This document shows positions 17,271-28,316 of a stretch of 64,000 bases of DNA, piece after piece. The number at the start of each line of letters is the position of its first letter. Positions within the stretch are counted from its first letter, which is position 1. Both the position numbers and the translations under genes were made by a program. The notes under the pieces were generated by a model that saw only the letters and a list, made by a program, of their open reading frames with translations, had not been told where the DNA came from and searched no databases. The stretch comes from Vibrio hyugaensis (GTDB taxonomy: Bacteria; Pseudomonadota; Gammaproteobacteria; Enterobacterales; Vibrionaceae). The stretch covers positions 3,038,001 to 3,102,000 of the forward strand of contig NZ_CP025794.1 in the NCBI RefSeq assembly GCF_002906655.1, given 5' to 3'.

Positions 17271-17294
17271 TACTCCCATCCACATCACTGTTGG

Positions 17295-17327
17295 AAAACG
17301 CTGTGCTCACAGCTCAGCGTTTTTTTG
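17295..17327 (+). terminator. Terminator after frr
   Basis: AAAACGCTG pairs with CAGCGTTTT around an 11-base loop that can itself pair (GTGCTCAC), followed by seven T. Confidence 0.9.
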
Positions 17328-17366
17328 TGTTAGTCTATCCAACTGATGGAACTCAATTAACTCCCT

Positions 17367-18122
17367 ATGCAAAATTCTCAAGCCTTCTCTGATTCCCTTC
17401 CTAAACATATTGCCATCATTATGGACGGTAATGGTCGTTGGGCTAAGTCCAAAGGAAAGCCTCGTGTATTCGGTCATAAAAAGGGCGTAAACGCCGTTCG
17501 TAAGACTGTTGCAGCCGCTTCCAAGCTTGGCATCAAAGCCATGACTTTATTCGCTTTCAGTAGCGAAAACTGGCGTCGTCCAGAAGAAGAAGTCGGCCTT
17601 TTAATGGAGCTGTTCATTTCTGTCTTATCGAGTGAAGTGAAAAAGCTGCACAAAAACAACTTACGCCTACGTGTCATTGGCGATACCAGCCGTTTTAGTG
17701 AACGCTTACAAGGTAAAATTCTTGAAGCGGAAGCTCTAACTGCCGGCAACACGGGAATGGTGATTAACATTGCAGCCAACTATGGCGGTAAGTGGGACAT
17801 CACAGAGGCGGCCAAATCGTTAGCGTTAAAAGCGCGTAACGGTGAGATCCGTGTAGAGGATATCAATGAGCAGTTGATTACCCAGCATCTGACTATGGCA
17901 GACCTACCAGAAGTCGATCTATTGATTCGTACTAGTGGTGAGTGTCGCATCAGTAACTTCATGCTGTGGCAAATGGCTTATGCTGAAATGTACTTTACTC
18001 CTGAGTACTGGCCTGAATTCGATGAAGACAGCTTAGTAGAGGCTGTGACTTGGTTTATCAACCGAGAGCGTCGTTTTGGTTGTACTGGTGAACAAGTGAA
18101 GGCATTGATGGCTGCTCAATAA
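17367..18122 (+). CDS. uppS: Undecaprenyl diphosphate synthase
   Basis: 251 residues; makes the C55 lipid carrier for peptidoglycan and O-antigen. [13 protein letters not shown] contains the essential aspartate and the FPP-binding arginine context; [28 protein letters not shown] and [24 protein letters not shown] are all cis-prenyltransferase signatures. The start is ATG 17367. cdsA begins 13 bases after the stop. In E. coli dxr lies between frr and this gene; here dxr comes after cdsA. Confidence 0.97.
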   Translation: MQNSQAFSDSLPKHIAIIMDGNGRWAKSKGKPRVFGHKKGVNAVRKTVAAASKLGIKAMTLFAFSSENWRRPEEEVGLLMELFISVLSSEVKKLHKNNLRLRVIGDTSRFSERLQGKILEAEALTAGNTGMVINIAANYGGKWDITEAAKSLALKARNGEIRVEDINEQLITQHLTMADLPEVDLLIRTSGECRISNFMLWQMAYAEMYFTPEYWPEFDEDSLVEAVTWFINRERRFGCTGEQVKALMAAQ

Positions 18123-18134
18123 GGACTAGTTAGT

Positions 18135-18977
18135 TTGAAACAGAGAATAATAACAGCACTAATTTTAGCTCCCCTGGTTATTTTAGGTATTTTTAAGTTA
18201 CCACTAATGGGCTTTATCATCGCATTGACCGCGATAACCCTATTAGGCTTTTGGGAGTGGACTCAGTTTACAGAAAGCAAATCTCGCATTGCTGCCCTTG
18301 TTCCGGCTGCCGTTGTTACCGGACTTAGTTTTCTATTCATTTCGCCTGATGCAGCAAGCCTTAACCAACTGGCAGCTCCGCATTACACCGTTTTAGCACT
18401 CGGTTTTGCTTGGTGGATTATCGCAAGCGGAATGGCAATTACTTACCCTAAAACCACTAATTTATGGCAAAGCAGTAAAGTGTTGCGCCATGTCTTTGGT
18501 TTCCTTACGTTGATCCCTTTCTTATGGAGTGTGATCATTCTTAGGGCTTCTGATTTTGCAGTAGATCCATACCACGGCGCAAAACTTGTGCTGTATGTTT
18601 GCTTCTTGGTATGGGCTGCTGATAGCGGTGCTTACTTTGCTGGTAAAAGCATGGGTAAGCGCAAAATGGCGCCTCATGTGAGCCCAAACAAGACGATAGA
18701 AGGCTTGATTGGCGGCATTGTCGCAGCATTGATTGTTGGCTGGTTGTTCGCCGGTTGGTTTGATATTCAATTTACCAGCCCAATTCACATGGTGGTCATC
18801 ACATTGATTACCGTCGTGATTTCTGTACTTGGTGATTTGGTTGAAAGCATGTTCAAACGTGTGTCAGGTATCAAAGACAGCAGCAACATCATTCCCGGTC
18901 ACGGCGGTATCCTAGATCGTGTCGATAGCCTTACCGCTGCATTCCCAGTATTTGCTCTTCTTTACTACGTATTCTAA
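18135..18977 (+). CDS. cdsA: Phosphatidate cytidylyltransferase
   Basis: 280 residues with about eight membrane segments. It forms CDP-diacylglycerol, the precursor of all phospholipids. The C-terminal signature is VSVLGDLVESMFKRVSGIKDSSNIIPGHGGILDRVDSL (aspartates typical of the CdsA family). The start is a TTG at 18135 with AAGGA nine bases upstream; no in-frame ATG is near. It is tightly linked to uppS upstream. Confidence 0.96.
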   Translation: MKQRIITALILAPLVILGIFKLPLMGFIIALTAITLLGFWEWTQFTESKSRIAALVPAAVVTGLSFLFISPDAASLNQLAAPHYTVLALGFAWWIIASGMAITYPKTTNLWQSSKVLRHVFGFLTLIPFLWSVIILRASDFAVDPYHGAKLVLYVCFLVWAADSGAYFAGKSMGKRKMAPHVSPNKTIEGLIGGIVAALIVGWLFAGWFDIQFTSPIHMVVITLITVVISVLGDLVESMFKRVSGIKDSSNIIPGHGGILDRVDSLTAAFPVFALLYYVF

Positions 18978-18985
18978 TTTAATCG

Positions 18986-19013
18986 GGAGCGGCATCGTCG
19001 CTCCTGAGTTTTT
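18986..19013 (+). terminator. Weak terminator between cdsA and dxr
   Basis: GGAGCG and CGCTCC with a 7-base loop, then TGAGTTTTT. The spacer before the T run makes it weak, so read-through to dxr is likely. Confidence 0.5.
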
Positions 19014-19029
19014 CTAACGGTCTTACATC

Positions 19030-20235
19030 ATGCAAAAGTTAACGATTCTTGGTGCAACAGGCTCAATCGGTGCAAGCACACTAAAAGTGGTTGAACAAAA
19101 CCCTGAGCTGTTTTCTATCGTCGCATTAGCGGCTAGCACTAACGTTGAAAAGATGGTCGCACTTTGCCGTAAATGGCAACCAAAATATGCTGTGATGGCG
19201 GATAAAGCGGCGGCAGTGGCATTAAGCACCGAGCTTGCTTCAATCTCGCTAAAGACAGAAGTATTAGGTGGTGTTGACGCACTTTGCCATGTTTCTGCCT
19301 TGGAAGAAGTCGACAGCGTAATGGCTGCGATTGTAGGCGCTGCAGGTTTGTTACCAACCATGGCAGCGGTAAAAGCGGGCAAGCGAGTGCTGCTAGCGAA
19401 CAAAGAAGCGCTTGTGATGTCAGGTCAACTGTTCATTGACGCAGTTGAAGAACATGGCGCAGAGTTACTTCCTGTAGACAGTGAGCACAATGCGATTTTC
19501 CAGTGCCTCCCGCAACAAGTTCAAACTAATCTAGGCCGTTGTAACTTAGAAGAGCATGGTATTTCCTCGATCCTGCTGACTGGTTCTGGTGGTCCATTCC
19601 GCTATACCGACATTGCAGAGTTAGATAAAGTGACGCCAGCACAAGCGATTGCTCATCCTAACTGGTCAATGGGGCCAAAAATCTCGGTTGATTCTGCAAC
19701 CATGATGAACAAAGGCCTTGAGTACATTGAAGCAAAATGGCTATTTAACGCCGCTCGTGAACAACTGAAAGTGATCATTCACCCTCAGTCTGTCATTCAC
19801 TCCATGGTTCAATACCGCGACGGCTCTGTACTGGCGCAAATGGGGGAGCCAGATATGGCAACCCCGATTGCATTAACCATGTCATATCCATCCCGTGTGG
19901 ATGCGGGAGTGAAACCGCTCGACTTTACTCAAGTAGGTGAATTGACATTCCTTCAACCAGATTTTGCACGCTATCCGTGTTTGAAGCTGGCTATCGATGC
20001 GTGCTACGAAGGTCAACATGCAACAACGGCTCTGAATGCAGCGAACGAGATTGCCGTTGATGCTTTCCTAAATAATCGACTTGGTTTCACAGATATCGCT
20101 CGCATCAATGAGTCAGTTTTGAACAAAATAACTGCAAGCCATAAAAGTGAGAATGTGAATAGCTTGGAAAGCTTGATAGAGCTAGATAGAATGGCACGAA
20201 CTATCGCCTTAGAATTTTTACGCGAGCGTAGCTAA
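19030..20235 (+). CDS. dxr: 1-deoxy-D-xylulose 5-phosphate reductoisomerase
   Basis: 401 residues; the committed step of the MEP isoprenoid pathway that supplies upp[22 protein letters not shown] is the NADPH-binding motif, [14 protein letters not shown] and [13 protein letters not shown] form the active-site region with metal ligands, and [17 protein letters not shown] is the family signature. Its stop overlaps the rseP ATG by one base (TAATG), showing translational coupling. Placement directly upstream of rseP differs from E. coli, where dxr follows frr. Confidence 0.97.
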   Translation: MQKLTILGATGSIGASTLKVVEQNPELFSIVALAASTNVEKMVALCRKWQPKYAVMADKAAAVALSTELASISLKTEVLGGVDALCHVSALEEVDSVMAAIVGAAGLLPTMAAVKAGKRVLLANKEALVMSGQLFIDAVEEHGAELLPVDSEHNAIFQCLPQQVQTNLGRCNLEEHGISSILLTGSGGPFRYTDIAELDKVTPAQAIAHPNWSMGPKISVDSATMMNKGLEYIEAKWLFNAAREQLKVIIHPQSVIHSMVQYRDGSVLAQMGEPDMATPIALTMSYPSRVDAGVKPLDFTQVGELTFLQPDFARYPCLKLAIDACYEGQHATTALNAANEIAVDAFLNNRLGFTDIARINESVLNKITASHKSENVNSLESLIELDRMARTIALEFLRERS

Positions 20236-21593
20236 TGACAGGTATTTTGTGGAATTTGGTTTCTTTTATCGTTGCATTGGGCATCTTGGTGGCCGTGCAC
20301 GAGTTTGGTCACTTTTGGGTTGCTCGCCGTTGTGGTGTCAAGGTTGAGAAATTCTCAATCGGTTTTGGTAAGTCTATCTGGAACAAGGTAGGCAAAGACG
20401 GCACTGAGTACAGCATTTCAATGATCCCATTGGGTGGCTATGTCAAAATGGTGGATAGCCGTGTTGATGAAGTACCTGAAAATGAAAAGTACATGGCGTT
20501 TGATCAAAAGCCATTGTGGAAGCGCACATCAATCGTTGCGGCAGGCCCTATTTTCAACTTCCTGTTCGCGATCGTTGCGTATTGGCTAGTTTTCCTGATT
20601 GGTGTGCCAGCGGTTAAACCTGTAATTGGTGAAGTTACGCCCAATTCAATCGTTGCTCAGGCAGGAATTGAAACAGGGATGGAACTAAAATCTATCTCAG
20701 GTATCAAAACTCCGGATTGGGAATCAGTCAACATGGGTTTAATCTCTCATATTGGCGATGATTCAATGACAGTGACCTTAACTTCATCAAATGAAGTGGT
20801 CTCTGAAGTGACCAAAACCCTTGATATCCGTGATTGGAAATTTGATCCTGAAACTCAATCAGCAATGCATTCACTTGGCTTTACGCCGTTCACTCCAGAG
20901 ATATACACGGAGTTAGCGCAAGTAAGTGAAGGCGCTGCGGGTGAAAAGGCGGGTTTACTGGCTGGTGACAAGATTGTCGCGATCAACGGCAAAAAGATTT
21001 CTAACTGGAATGAAGTGGTTGAAGCCATTCGTTCTAACCCAGAAACGCCAATTGACCTGACGGTGTTACGTCAGGGTGATGAGCAATCATTGACGTTGAC
21101 TCCAGGTCGCCGTGAGCTAGCTAACAAACAAGTGGTTGGTTTTGCGGGTATCGCACCTGAAGTCGCAGAATGGCCAGAAAGTTATCGCTTCGAATTACAG
21201 TTTGGTGTATTCGAGTCTATTGGCAAAGCGATTGACAAAACTGGTCAAGTTATTGGACTTACAATCAGCATGCTTAAGAAACTGATTGTAGGTGATGTTG
21301 GTCTGAACAATCTGAGTGGGCCAATTTCAATCGCCAAAGGAGCAGGGGCTACGGCAGACTATGGTCTGGTTTACTTTTTAGGTTTTCTAGCACTAATTAG
21401 TGTTAACCTAGGTATTATTAACCTCGTTCCTTTACCAATGTTGGATGGTGGTCATTTGTTGTTTTTTGCAATCGAAGCTGTTATCCGACGCCCTGTGCCG
21501 GAAAAGGTACAAGAAATGGGTTATCGAATTGGTGGTGCGATTATCTTCTCGCTCATGGCGTTAGCGCTATTTAATGATTTTACTCGTCTGTGA
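20235..21593 (+). CDS. rseP: Site-2 protease RseP (envelope stress, sigma-E release)
   Basis: 452 residues, inner-membrane zinc metalloprotease. HEFGH at residues 22-26 and PMLDGGH with Asp404 supply the zinc site; two PDZ domains lie in the periplasmic part (roughly residues 115-310). It cuts RseA after DegS to free sigma-E and clears signal peptides. Starts inside the dxr stop codon. Followed by bamA, linking stress sensing to outer-membrane assembly in one operon. Confidence 0.97.
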   Translation: MTGILWNLVSFIVALGILVAVHEFGHFWVARRCGVKVEKFSIGFGKSIWNKVGKDGTEYSISMIPLGGYVKMVDSRVDEVPENEKYMAFDQKPLWKRTSIVAAGPIFNFLFAIVAYWLVFLIGVPAVKPVIGEVTPNSIVAQAGIETGMELKSISGIKTPDWESVNMGLISHIGDDSMTVTLTSSNEVVSEVTKTLDIRDWKFDPETQSAMHSLGFTPFTPEIYTELAQVSEGAAGEKAGLLAGDKIVAINGKKISNWNEVVEAIRSNPETPIDLTVLRQGDEQSLTLTPGRRELANKQVVGFAGIAPEVAEWPESYRFELQFGVFESIGKAIDKTGQVIGLTISMLKKLIVGDVGLNNLSGPISIAKGAGATADYGLVYFLGFLALISVNLGIINLVPLPMLDGGHLLFFAIEAVIRRPVPEKVQEMGYRIGGAIIFSLMALALFNDFTRL

Positions 21594-21637
21594 TAGTTCA
21601 GAGACAAAAGCAGTAGCAAGGAATAATTAGAACAAGT

Positions 21638-24052
21638 ATGGCGATTAAGCGAATTCTTTTTGCAAGTTTACTGGCGACCAGTGTATCTGCAAACGGAGCA
21701 CAGAACTTTGTAGTTCAAGATATTGAAATCGATGGATTGCAACGTGTGGCACTGGGTGCTGCGTTGCTGAAAATGCCTGTACGTGTCGGCGATACTGTTG
21801 ACCAAGGCGATGTTGCTGAGATCATTCGTGCACTGTACGCATCGGGTAACTTCGAAGATGTTAAAGTACTGCGCAATGGTGACGTGTTGGTTGTTCAAGT
21901 AAAAGAACGCCCAACGATTGCGAGCATTTCATTCTCAGGCAACAAAGCAATCAAGGACGAGCAGCTACAAGAAAACCTGAACGCTTCTGGTGTTCGTGAA
22001 GGTGAAGCGCTTGACCGTACTACGCTAAGCAACATCGAAAAAGGTTTGGAAGACTTTTACTACAGTGTTGGTAAATACAATGCGACCGTAAAAGCGGTTG
22101 TTACTCCATTGCCTCGTAACCGTTCTGATCTGAAATTTGTCTTCACCGAAGGTGTATCGGCAAAAATTCAGCAAATCAACTTTATCGGCAATGAAGTCTT
22201 TTCTGATGAAGACCTTCTTTCTCGTTTCAACCTAAACGTAGACGTGCCATGGTGGAACTTCTTAGCGGACGAAAAGTACCAAAAGCAAGTGCTTGCTGGT
22301 GATATCGAGGCGCTGAAGTCTTACTACCTTGACCGTGGTTACTTGAAATTTAACGTTGATTCGACACAAGTGGCGATTTCTCCTGACAAAAAAGGCGTAT
22401 ACATTACGCTTGGTCTTGAAGAGGGCGACGTGTACACCGTTAAGGATGTGAAATTCCGCGGCAACTTGATCGGTGAAGAAGAAACGTTTGAGAAGCTGGT
22501 TCCATTTGAAGATAACGAAACCTACAACGGTTCTCGTGTGACTTCGATGGAAGAAGGCATCAAGCGTGTGCTTGGTGAATCTGGCTACGCTTACCCACAA
22601 GTGAACACAATCCCTGAGTTTGACGACGAAAATAAACAAGTGTCGCTTGTCGTCAACGTTGACCCAGGTAACCGTATCTACGTACGTGATATTCGCTTTA
22701 CGGGTAACAACTCGACCAAAGATGAAGTACTGCGTCGTGAGATGCGTCAGATGGAAGGCAGCTGGTTAAACTCGAAATCGATTGAAACGGGTAAAACGCG
22801 TCTAAACCGTCTTGGTTACTTCGAAAACGTAGAAGTACAAACTGTACGTGTTCCTGGCAGCGATGACCAAGTAGACCTAGTTTACTCAGTTAAAGAGGCA
22901 AACTCAGGCAGCGTTAACTTTGGTGTCGGCTACGGTACTGAATCAGGCGTCAGCTTCCAAGTTGGTTTACAACAAGACAACTTTATCGGTAGTGGTAACC
23001 GCGTTGGTATTAACGCGATGATGAACGACTACCAGAAAAACGTGAGTTTGGACTACCGCGACCCTTACTGGAACCTAGATGGTGTAAGTTTGGGTGGTAA
23101 GATCTTCTATGATGAGTTTGAAGCATCTGAAGCGGGTATCGTTGACTATACCAACCAAAGTTACGGTGCAAGTTTGACATGGGGTTTCCCATTCGACGAA
23201 TTGAACCGTTTTGAGTTTGGTGTTGGTTATACCCACAACAAGATCGGTAACTTGTCGCCTTACTTACAGGTAGAACAGTTCCTACAAGCGCAAGCAGACA
23301 ATATCGACTCTAGCGGCGCATTGAATACAAACGATTTTGACTTCAACATCTCATGGACACGTAACAACCTAAACCGTGGCTACTTCCCAACAGCGGGTAA
23401 CCACCAACGTGCATTCTATAAGATGACCGTACCTGGCTCTGACGTTCAATACTTCAAGATGCAGTATGATGTTCGTCAATACGTGCCACTGACTAAGAAG
23501 CATGAATTCACGCTCTTGTTCCGTGGTCGTCTAGGTTATGGTAACGGTTATGGTCAAACGGATGGTAACGATAACTTGTTCCCATTCTACGAGAACTACT
23601 ACGCAGGTGGTTTTACAACACTACGTGGTTTCGGCTCTAACTCTGTAGGTCCGAAAGCGGTTTACCGTGATTACTCAGGCTCAAATAACGGTGCGGACAC
23701 CGCAACAGATGATTCTGTTGGTGGTAACGCGGTAGCGCTGGCGAGTATCGAGTTGATCGTACCAACACCATTTGCTTCGGATGAAGTTCGTAACCAGATT
23801 CGTACCAGTATCTTCTTTGATATGGCGAGTATTTGGGATACCGAATTTGATTACCGTAGCTCAGGTGCTGAATACGGCGACCGTTACTACTACGATTACT
23901 CAGATCCAACCAACTACCGTTCATCTTACGGTGCGGCGTTGCAATGGATGTCTCCTATGGGGCCACTAGTCTTCTCACTAGCGAAACCAATTAAGAAATA
24001 TGATGGCGACGATGAAGAGTTCTTCACGTTCACTATCGGTAGAACCTTCTAA
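21638..24052 (+). CDS. bamA: Outer membrane assembly factor BamA
   Basis: 804 residues. A signal peptide ([20 protein letters not shown]) precedes five POTRA domains (about residues 24-420), recognisable from repeated GNxxxxDExL-type motifs such as [13 protein letters not shown] and [14 protein letters not shown] 16-strand barrel follows, with the conserved [13 protein letters not shown] loop (the VRGF/Y-type motif) and terminal FTIGRTF. It is the essential core of the BAM insertase. It overlaps no gene and ends 13 bases before skp. Confidence 0.97.
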   Translation: MAIKRILFASLLATSVSANGAQNFVVQDIEIDGLQRVALGAALLKMPVRVGDTVDQGDVAEIIRALYASGNFEDVKVLRNGDVLVVQVKERPTIASISFSGNKAIKDEQLQENLNASGVREGEALDRTTLSNIEKGLEDFYYSVGKYNATVKAVVTPLPRNRSDLKFVFTEGVSAKIQQINFIGNEVFSDEDLLSRFNLNVDVPWWNFLADEKYQKQVLAGDIEALKSYYLDRGYLKFNVDSTQVAISPDKKGVYITLGLEEGDVYTVKDVKFRGNLIGEEETFEKLVPFEDNETYNGSRVTSMEEGIKRVLGESGYAYPQVNTIPEFDDENKQVSLVVNVDPGNRIYVRDIRFTGNNSTKDEVLRREMRQMEGSWLNSKSIETGKTRLNRLGYFENVEVQTVRVPGSDDQVDLVYSVKEANSGSVNFGVGYGTESGVSFQVGLQQDNFIGSGNRVGINAMMNDYQKNVSLDYRDPYWNLDGVSLGGKIFYDEFEASEAGIVDYTNQSYGASLTWGFPFDELNRFEFGVGYTHNKIGNLSPYLQVEQFLQAQADNIDSSGALNTNDFDFNISWTRNNLNRGYFPTAGNHQRAFYKMTVPGSDVQYFKMQYDVRQYVPLTKKHEFTLLFRGRLGYGNGYGQTDGNDNLFPFYENYYAGGFTTLRGFGSNSVGPKAVYRDYSGSNNGADTATDDSVGGNAVALASIELIVPTPFASDEVRNQIRTSIFFDMASIWDTEFDYRSSGAEYGDRYYYDYSDPTNYRSSYGAALQWMSPMGPLVFSLAKPIKKYDGDDEEFFTFTIGRTF

Positions 24053-24065
24053 AGAGGAAAATATT

Positions 24066-24575
24066 TTGAATAAAATGATCAAAGCGGCTGGGATTGGCCT
24101 TCTTGTACTTAGCTCTTCAATGTTTGCAAACGCGGCTGAAGCTGCTCAGAAAATTGCTTACGTAAACACGGCTCAGGTTTTCCAATCTCTTCCTCAGCGC
24201 GAAGTGGTTCTACAAAAAATGCAGAAAGACTTCAAGAGCAAGGCAGACGAGCTGAAGTCTATCCAAGCAAAAGCGAAGACTAAGATTGAAAAGCTACAGC
24301 GTGATGGCCAACTTCTAGGCCAAGACGAAGTTGAAAAGCTACGTATCGACATCGCTAAACTAGACAGCGAGTACAAAGTAAAAGCTCAAGCTCTAGAGAA
24401 AGCAAGCGCACGTCGTGAAGCTGAAGAAAAAGCGAAGCTATTCAAAACGATTCAAGATGCTGTGAAGAAAGTAGCAACGAAGAAAGGTTACGATATGGTA
24501 ATCGATATTTCTTCTCTTCAGTACGGTAAGCCAGAATACAACATCTCTGAAGACGTAATTAAAGCTCTAAAATAA
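24066..24575 (+). CDS. skp: Periplasmic chaperone Skp (OmpH)
   Basis: 169 residues, trimeric jellyfish-shaped holdase for outer-membrane proteins. After a signal peptide (KAAGIGLLVLSSSMFANA), the body is a long coiled coil rich in lysine and glutamate (about residues 50-125), then the conserved VATKKGYDMVIDISSLQYGKPEYNISEDV-like end. I set the start at the TTG at 24066: AGGA lies seven bases before it. The ATG three codons later is possible. The preceding bamA supplies client context. Confidence 0.93.
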   Translation: MNKMIKAAGIGLLVLSSSMFANAAEAAQKIAYVNTAQVFQSLPQREVVLQKMQKDFKSKADELKSIQAKAKTKIEKLQRDGQLLGQDEVEKLRIDIAKLDSEYKVKAQALEKASARREAEEKAKLFKTIQDAVKKVATKKGYDMVIDISSLQYGKPEYNISEDVIKALK

Positions 24576-24581
24576 GAAGTT

Positions 24582-25613
24582 ATGAAGACATTAACATTAG
24601 CCGAGTTGGCGACAATTACCGGGGGAGAGCTATTTGGTGACGAGTCACTCGTCGTAAGCCGTGTAGCTCCAATGGATAAAGCACAAGAAGGTGACGTTAC
24701 CTTTTTGTCTAACCCAAAATACGCAAAGCACCTTGCTGAATGTCTCGCGACAGTCGTGATGGTGAAGGAAGAGCACAAAGAGCAGTGTACAGGCAATGCG
24801 CTTGTTGTCGCTGACCCTTATGTAGCTTTTGCTCGTGTGGTTCAAGCTATGGATACCACACCGAAGCCTGCTGAAGACATTGCACCTAGTGCCGTGATTG
24901 CAGCAGACGTGAAGATGGGTGCAAACGTAGCAGTCGGTGCAAATGCAGTGATTGAAACGGGTGTAGAGCTTGGCGACAACGTTATTGTTGGTGCGGGCTG
25001 TTTTATCGGTAAAAACGCAAAGTTAGGCAACAACACCAAGCTTTGGGCTAATGTTACTATCTATCATGAAGTGTCACTTGGCGATGACTGTCTGGTTCAA
25101 TCTGGCACAGTCATCGGTTCAGACGGTTTCGGTTACGCGAGCGATAAAGGCGAGTGGATCAAAATTCCTCAGCTTGGTTCAGTGCGTATCGGCAATCGTG
25201 TTGAGATTGGTGCATGTACTACGATTGACCGTGGTGCACTTGAAGACACCATCATTGAAGACAACGTGATTCTTGATAACCAGCTTCAAATCGCTCATAA
25301 CGTGCAGATCGGATATGGTACCGTGATGCCAGGTGGTACTATTGTCGCTGGCAGTACCAAAATTGGTAAATACTGCCAGATCGGCGGCGCGTCGGTTCTT
25401 AACGGACATATCACGATTGCAGATGGCGTAGCTATCACCGGTATGGGCATGGTTATGCGCAGTATCGAAGAGAAAGGCTTGTATTCGTCAGGTATTCCAC
25501 TGCAAACGAACCGAGAGTGGCGTAAGACGGCAACTCGAGTTCATCGCATTGACGATATGAACAAACGCCTGAAAGCTGTTGAGAAGCAGCTGGAACCGAA
25601 AGAAGAATCTTAG
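24582..25613 (+). CDS. lpxD: UDP-3-O-acyl-glucosamine N-acyltransferase
   Basis: 343 residues. Third enzyme of lipid A synthesis. An N-terminal uridine-binding domain ([20 protein letters not shown]) leads into a left-handed beta-helix of hexapeptide repeats (about residues 100-290), including the [18 protein letters not shown] stretch with the catalytic histidine. A C-terminal helix follows. It begins six bases after skp. A terminator and a promoter separate it from fabZ. Confidence 0.97.
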   Translation: MKTLTLAELATITGGELFGDESLVVSRVAPMDKAQEGDVTFLSNPKYAKHLAECLATVVMVKEEHKEQCTGNALVVADPYVAFARVVQAMDTTPKPAEDIAPSAVIAADVKMGANVAVGANAVIETGVELGDNVIVGAGCFIGKNAKLGNNTKLWANVTIYHEVSLGDDCLVQSGTVIGSDGFGYASDKGEWIKIPQLGSVRIGNRVEIGACTTIDRGALEDTIIEDNVILDNQLQIAHNVQIGYGTVMPGGTIVAGSTKIGKYCQIGGASVLNGHITIADGVAITGMGMVMRSIEEKGLYSSGIPLQTNREWRKTATRVHRIDDMNKRLKAVEKQLEPKEES

Positions 25614-25629
25614 TTCCATAATTCTGAAC

Positions 25630-25655
25630 AAAGACTCGCGAAATGCGGGTCTTTT
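25630..25655 (+). terminator. Internal terminator between lpxD and fabZ
   Basis: AAAGACTCGC, loop GAAAT, GCGGGTCTTT (one T-G pair), then T run. It punctuates the long envelope gene cluster. Confidence 0.85.
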
Positions 25656-25660
25656 TCTTC

Positions 25661-25666
25661 TATAAT
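25661..25666 (+). promoter_or_regulatory. Candidate -10 of a fabZ promoter
   Basis: A consensus TATAAT starts five bases after the lpxD terminator. No good -35 is visible 17 bases upstream, so it is a suggestion only; it would allow independent expression of fabZ-lpxA. Confidence 0.4.
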
Positions 25667-25787
25667 GACGCGCTATAAGTAGATTTATCACCAAGCTGGT
25701 ATACACTTTGCAGGCATTTCCTGATTAAGTGGCTTTTGCCGCTGCCTTGCCATCTTGGTTGTTGAGTATTGATATAGGAAGACGACT

Positions 25788-26240
25788 TTGACTACTGAAA
25801 AGAAAACGATGAACATCTCTGAAATTCAAGAGCTACTACCTCATCGCTACCCATTCTTATTGATCGACCGAGTGATTGACTTCCAAGAAGAGAAGTACCT
25901 TCACGCGATTAAAAACGTGTCGGTTAACGAACCTCAGTTCACAGGTCACTTTCCACAACTGCCAGTCTTCCCAGGTGTTCTTATTCTGGAAGCGATGGCG
26001 CAGGCGACAGGCTTACTTGCATTTAAATCATTTGGTGCGCCAACTGAAAATGAGCTGTACTACTTCGCAAGTGTTGACGGTGCAAAATTCCGTAAACCAG
26101 TAGTACCAGGCGACCAAATGATTATTGAAGTAGAATTTTTGAAAGAGCGTCGCGGCATTGCTGCATTCAAAGGTGTAGCGAAGGTTGACGGCGAAGTAGT
26201 ATGTTCAGCAGAGCTGAAGTGTGCTCGTCGAGAGTTTTAA
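25788..26240 (+). CDS. fabZ: (3R)-hydroxyacyl-ACP dehydratase
   Basis: 150 residues, hot-dog fold. It dehydrates beta-hydroxyacyl-ACP in fatty acid elongation and competes with LpxA and LpxD for the same substrate pool. [14 protein letters not shown] and [22 protein letters not shown] hold the catalytic histidine and glutamate. The start is a TTG at 25788 with AGGA eight bases before; an internal ATG at codon 8 is the alternative. lpxA begins one base after the stop. Confidence 0.96.
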   Translation: MTTEKKTMNISEIQELLPHRYPFLLIDRVIDFQEEKYLHAIKNVSVNEPQFTGHFPQLPVFPGVLILEAMAQATGLLAFKSFGAPTENELYYFASVDGAKFRKPVVPGDQMIIEVEFLKERRGIAAFKGVAKVDGEVVCSAELKCARREF

Positions 26241-26241
26241 T

Positions 26242-27030
26242 ATGATTCATGAAACCGCTAAAATCCACCCAGCTGCGGTGGTAGAAGAAGGCGCGAAAAT
26301 TGGCGCTAACGTGACTGTTGGTCCATTCACTTACATCACCTCAACGGTAGAGATCGGTGAAGGTACGGAAGTGATGTCTCACGTAGTGATCAAAGGTCAC
26401 ACCAAAATTGGTAAAGACAACCGCATTTTCCCACATGCTGTGATTGGTGAAGAAAACCAAGATAAGAAGTACGGTGGCGAAGATACAACAGTGGTTATCG
26501 GTGACCGCAACGTGATTCGTGAAGCGGTTCAGGTTCATCGTGGCACTGTCCAAGATAAAGCGACCACTGTGATTGGTGATGATAACTTGCTGTGTGTTAA
26601 CGCGCACATTGCTCACGATGTTATCGTTGGTAACCATACTCACATTGGTAACAACGCGATTCTTGGCGGTCACGTAACGGTTGATGACCATGCCGGCGTT
26701 ATGGCACTTTCTGCGATTCACCCATTCTGTACGGTAGGTGCTTACGCTTACGTTGGCGGTTGTTCTGCAGTTGTTCAGGATGTACCGGCTTACGTACTTG
26801 CACAAGGTAACCATGCGACACCATTTGGTTTGAACTTGGTTGGTTTGAAGCGTAACGGTTTTGAAAAACCAGAAATCCGTGCACTGCAAAAAGCGTATAA
26901 AGAGCTTTACCGTTCAGGTAAAACGCTAGAAGAAGTGAAGCCGATCCTTGCTGAAATGGCACAAGAGTGGCCAGCAGTAAAACGTTTCTCAGACATTCTG
27001 GAAACAACGGAACGTGGCATCATTCGTTAA
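26242..27030 (+). CDS. lpxA: UDP-N-acetylglucosamine acyltransferase
   Basis: 262 residues. First step of lipid A synthesis. Starts [21 protein letters not shown] and runs through hexapeptide repeats (left-handed beta-helix) to about residue 190; [14 protein letters not shown] includes the catalytic histidine, and [13 protein letters not shown] begins the helical tail. The ATG at 26242 follows the fabZ stop by one base. A terminator separates it from lpxB. Confidence 0.97.
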   Translation: MIHETAKIHPAAVVEEGAKIGANVTVGPFTYITSTVEIGEGTEVMSHVVIKGHTKIGKDNRIFPHAVIGEENQDKKYGGEDTTVVIGDRNVIREAVQVHRGTVQDKATTVIGDDNLLCVNAHIAHDVIVGNHTHIGNNAILGGHVTVDDHAGVMALSAIHPFCTVGAYAYVGGCSAVVQDVPAYVLAQGNHATPFGLNLVGLKRNGFEKPEIRALQKAYKELYRSGKTLEEVKPILAEMAQEWPAVKRFSDILETTERGIIR

Positions 27031-27053
27031 TTTACGAATGTGCGGTTAATGAG

Positions 27054-27087
27054 AAAAGATCGCGCCCAATTGGGCTGCGGTCTTTTT
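27054..27087 (+). terminator. Terminator between lpxA and lpxB
   Basis: AAAAGATCGCGCCC pairs with GGGC(T)GCGGTCTTTT (one bulged T and a T-G pair) around AATT, then a T run. Confidence 0.85.
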
Positions 27088-27167
27088 GTGTTTTATGGAT
27101 AGGGTAAAATAGCAAGATCCTCGGATATTACTCTCTATCCATAGCGCATAGGAAAAGCGAAAGAAAG

Positions 27168-28307
27168 ATGGAAAGACCACTACGTATTGGCATCATTGCC
27201 GGAGAACTGTCAGGCGATACTCTTGGCGAAGGCTTCATCAAAGCAGTTAAAGAACAATACCCAGATGCAGAATTTGTCGGTATTGGCGGCCCTAAAATGA
27301 TCGCGCAAGGCTGTGAGTCACTGTTTGAAATGGAAGAGTTGGCAGTGATGGGCTTGGTTGAAGTTTTGGGTCGCTTACCAAGATTGTTGAAAGTGAAAGC
27401 AGAGCTGATTAAGTATTTCACTGCAAATCCGCCGGATGTCTTTGTAGGGATCGATGCACCAGACTTTAACTTGCGTGTTGAATTAGATTTAAAAAACGCA
27501 GGAATCAAAACGGTACACTACGTGAGCCCTTCTGTTTGGGCCTGGCGTCAAAAACGTATCTTCAAGATTGAAGCGGCAACCAACCTTGTATTGGCTTTCT
27601 TACCTTTCGAAAAAGCGTTTTACGACAAATTCAATGTGCCGTGTGAATTCATTGGTCACACATTGGCAGATGCTATTCCGTTGCAATCGGATAAAGCGCC
27701 TGCACGTGAGCTACTAGGTTTAGAACAAGATAAACAATGGCTAGCGGTGCTTCCGGGTAGTCGTGGCAGCGAGTTGAAAATGCTCTCTCAACCGTTTATT
27801 GAAACCTGTAAAAAACTGCATCAGAAGTTCCCAGATCTTGGTTTTGTCGTTGCGTTAGTAAATCAGAAACGTCGCGAGCAATTCGAGCAAGCGTGGAAAG
27901 AGTACGCGCCAGAGTTGGACTTCAAACTGGTAGACGATACCGCTCGTAATGTGATTACGGCGTCTGATGCCGTGATGTTGGCGTCTGGTACGGTCGCGCT
28001 TGAGTGTATGTTGTTAAAACGCCCAATGGTTGTAGGGTACCGTGTTAACGCGGTTACCGCCTTCCTAGCCAAGCGCCTGCTGAAAACCAAATACGTGTCG
28101 TTACCAAACATTTTGTCGGATAGCGAGTTAGTAAAAGAATACCTGCAAGAAGAGTGCACTCCAGAAAACTTATTCACTGAAGTGTCTCGCTTACTAGAGA
28201 GCGATAACCAACAGATGTTGGATAAGTTTACGGAAATGCATCACTGGATACGCAAAGACGCGGACCAACAGGCTGCAAATGCGGTTCTAAAACTGATTGA
28301 AAAATAG
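27168..28307 (+). CDS. lpxB: Lipid A disaccharide synthase
   Basis: 379 residues, GT19 glycosyltransferase at the inner membrane. [22 protein letters not shown] and [20 protein letters not shown] open it; [18 protein letters not shown] and [15 protein letters not shown] are donor- and acceptor-site signatures. It joins UDP-diacylglucosamine and lipid X. rnhB starts nine bases after the stop, so lpxB, rnhB and likely dnaE are co-transcribed. Confidence 0.97.
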   Translation: MERPLRIGIIAGELSGDTLGEGFIKAVKEQYPDAEFVGIGGPKMIAQGCESLFEMEELAVMGLVEVLGRLPRLLKVKAELIKYFTANPPDVFVGIDAPDFNLRVELDLKNAGIKTVHYVSPSVWAWRQKRIFKIEAATNLVLAFLPFEKAFYDKFNVPCEFIGHTLADAIPLQSDKAPARELLGLEQDKQWLAVLPGSRGSELKMLSQPFIETCKKLHQKFPDLGFVVALVNQKRREQFEQAWKEYAPELDFKLVDDTARNVITASDAVMLASGTVALECMLLKRPMVVGYRVNAVTAFLAKRLLKTKYVSLPNILSDSELVKEYLQEECTPENLFTEVSRLLESDNQQMLDKFTEMHHWIRKDADQQAANAVLKLIEK

Positions 28308-28316
28308 AGATTTACC

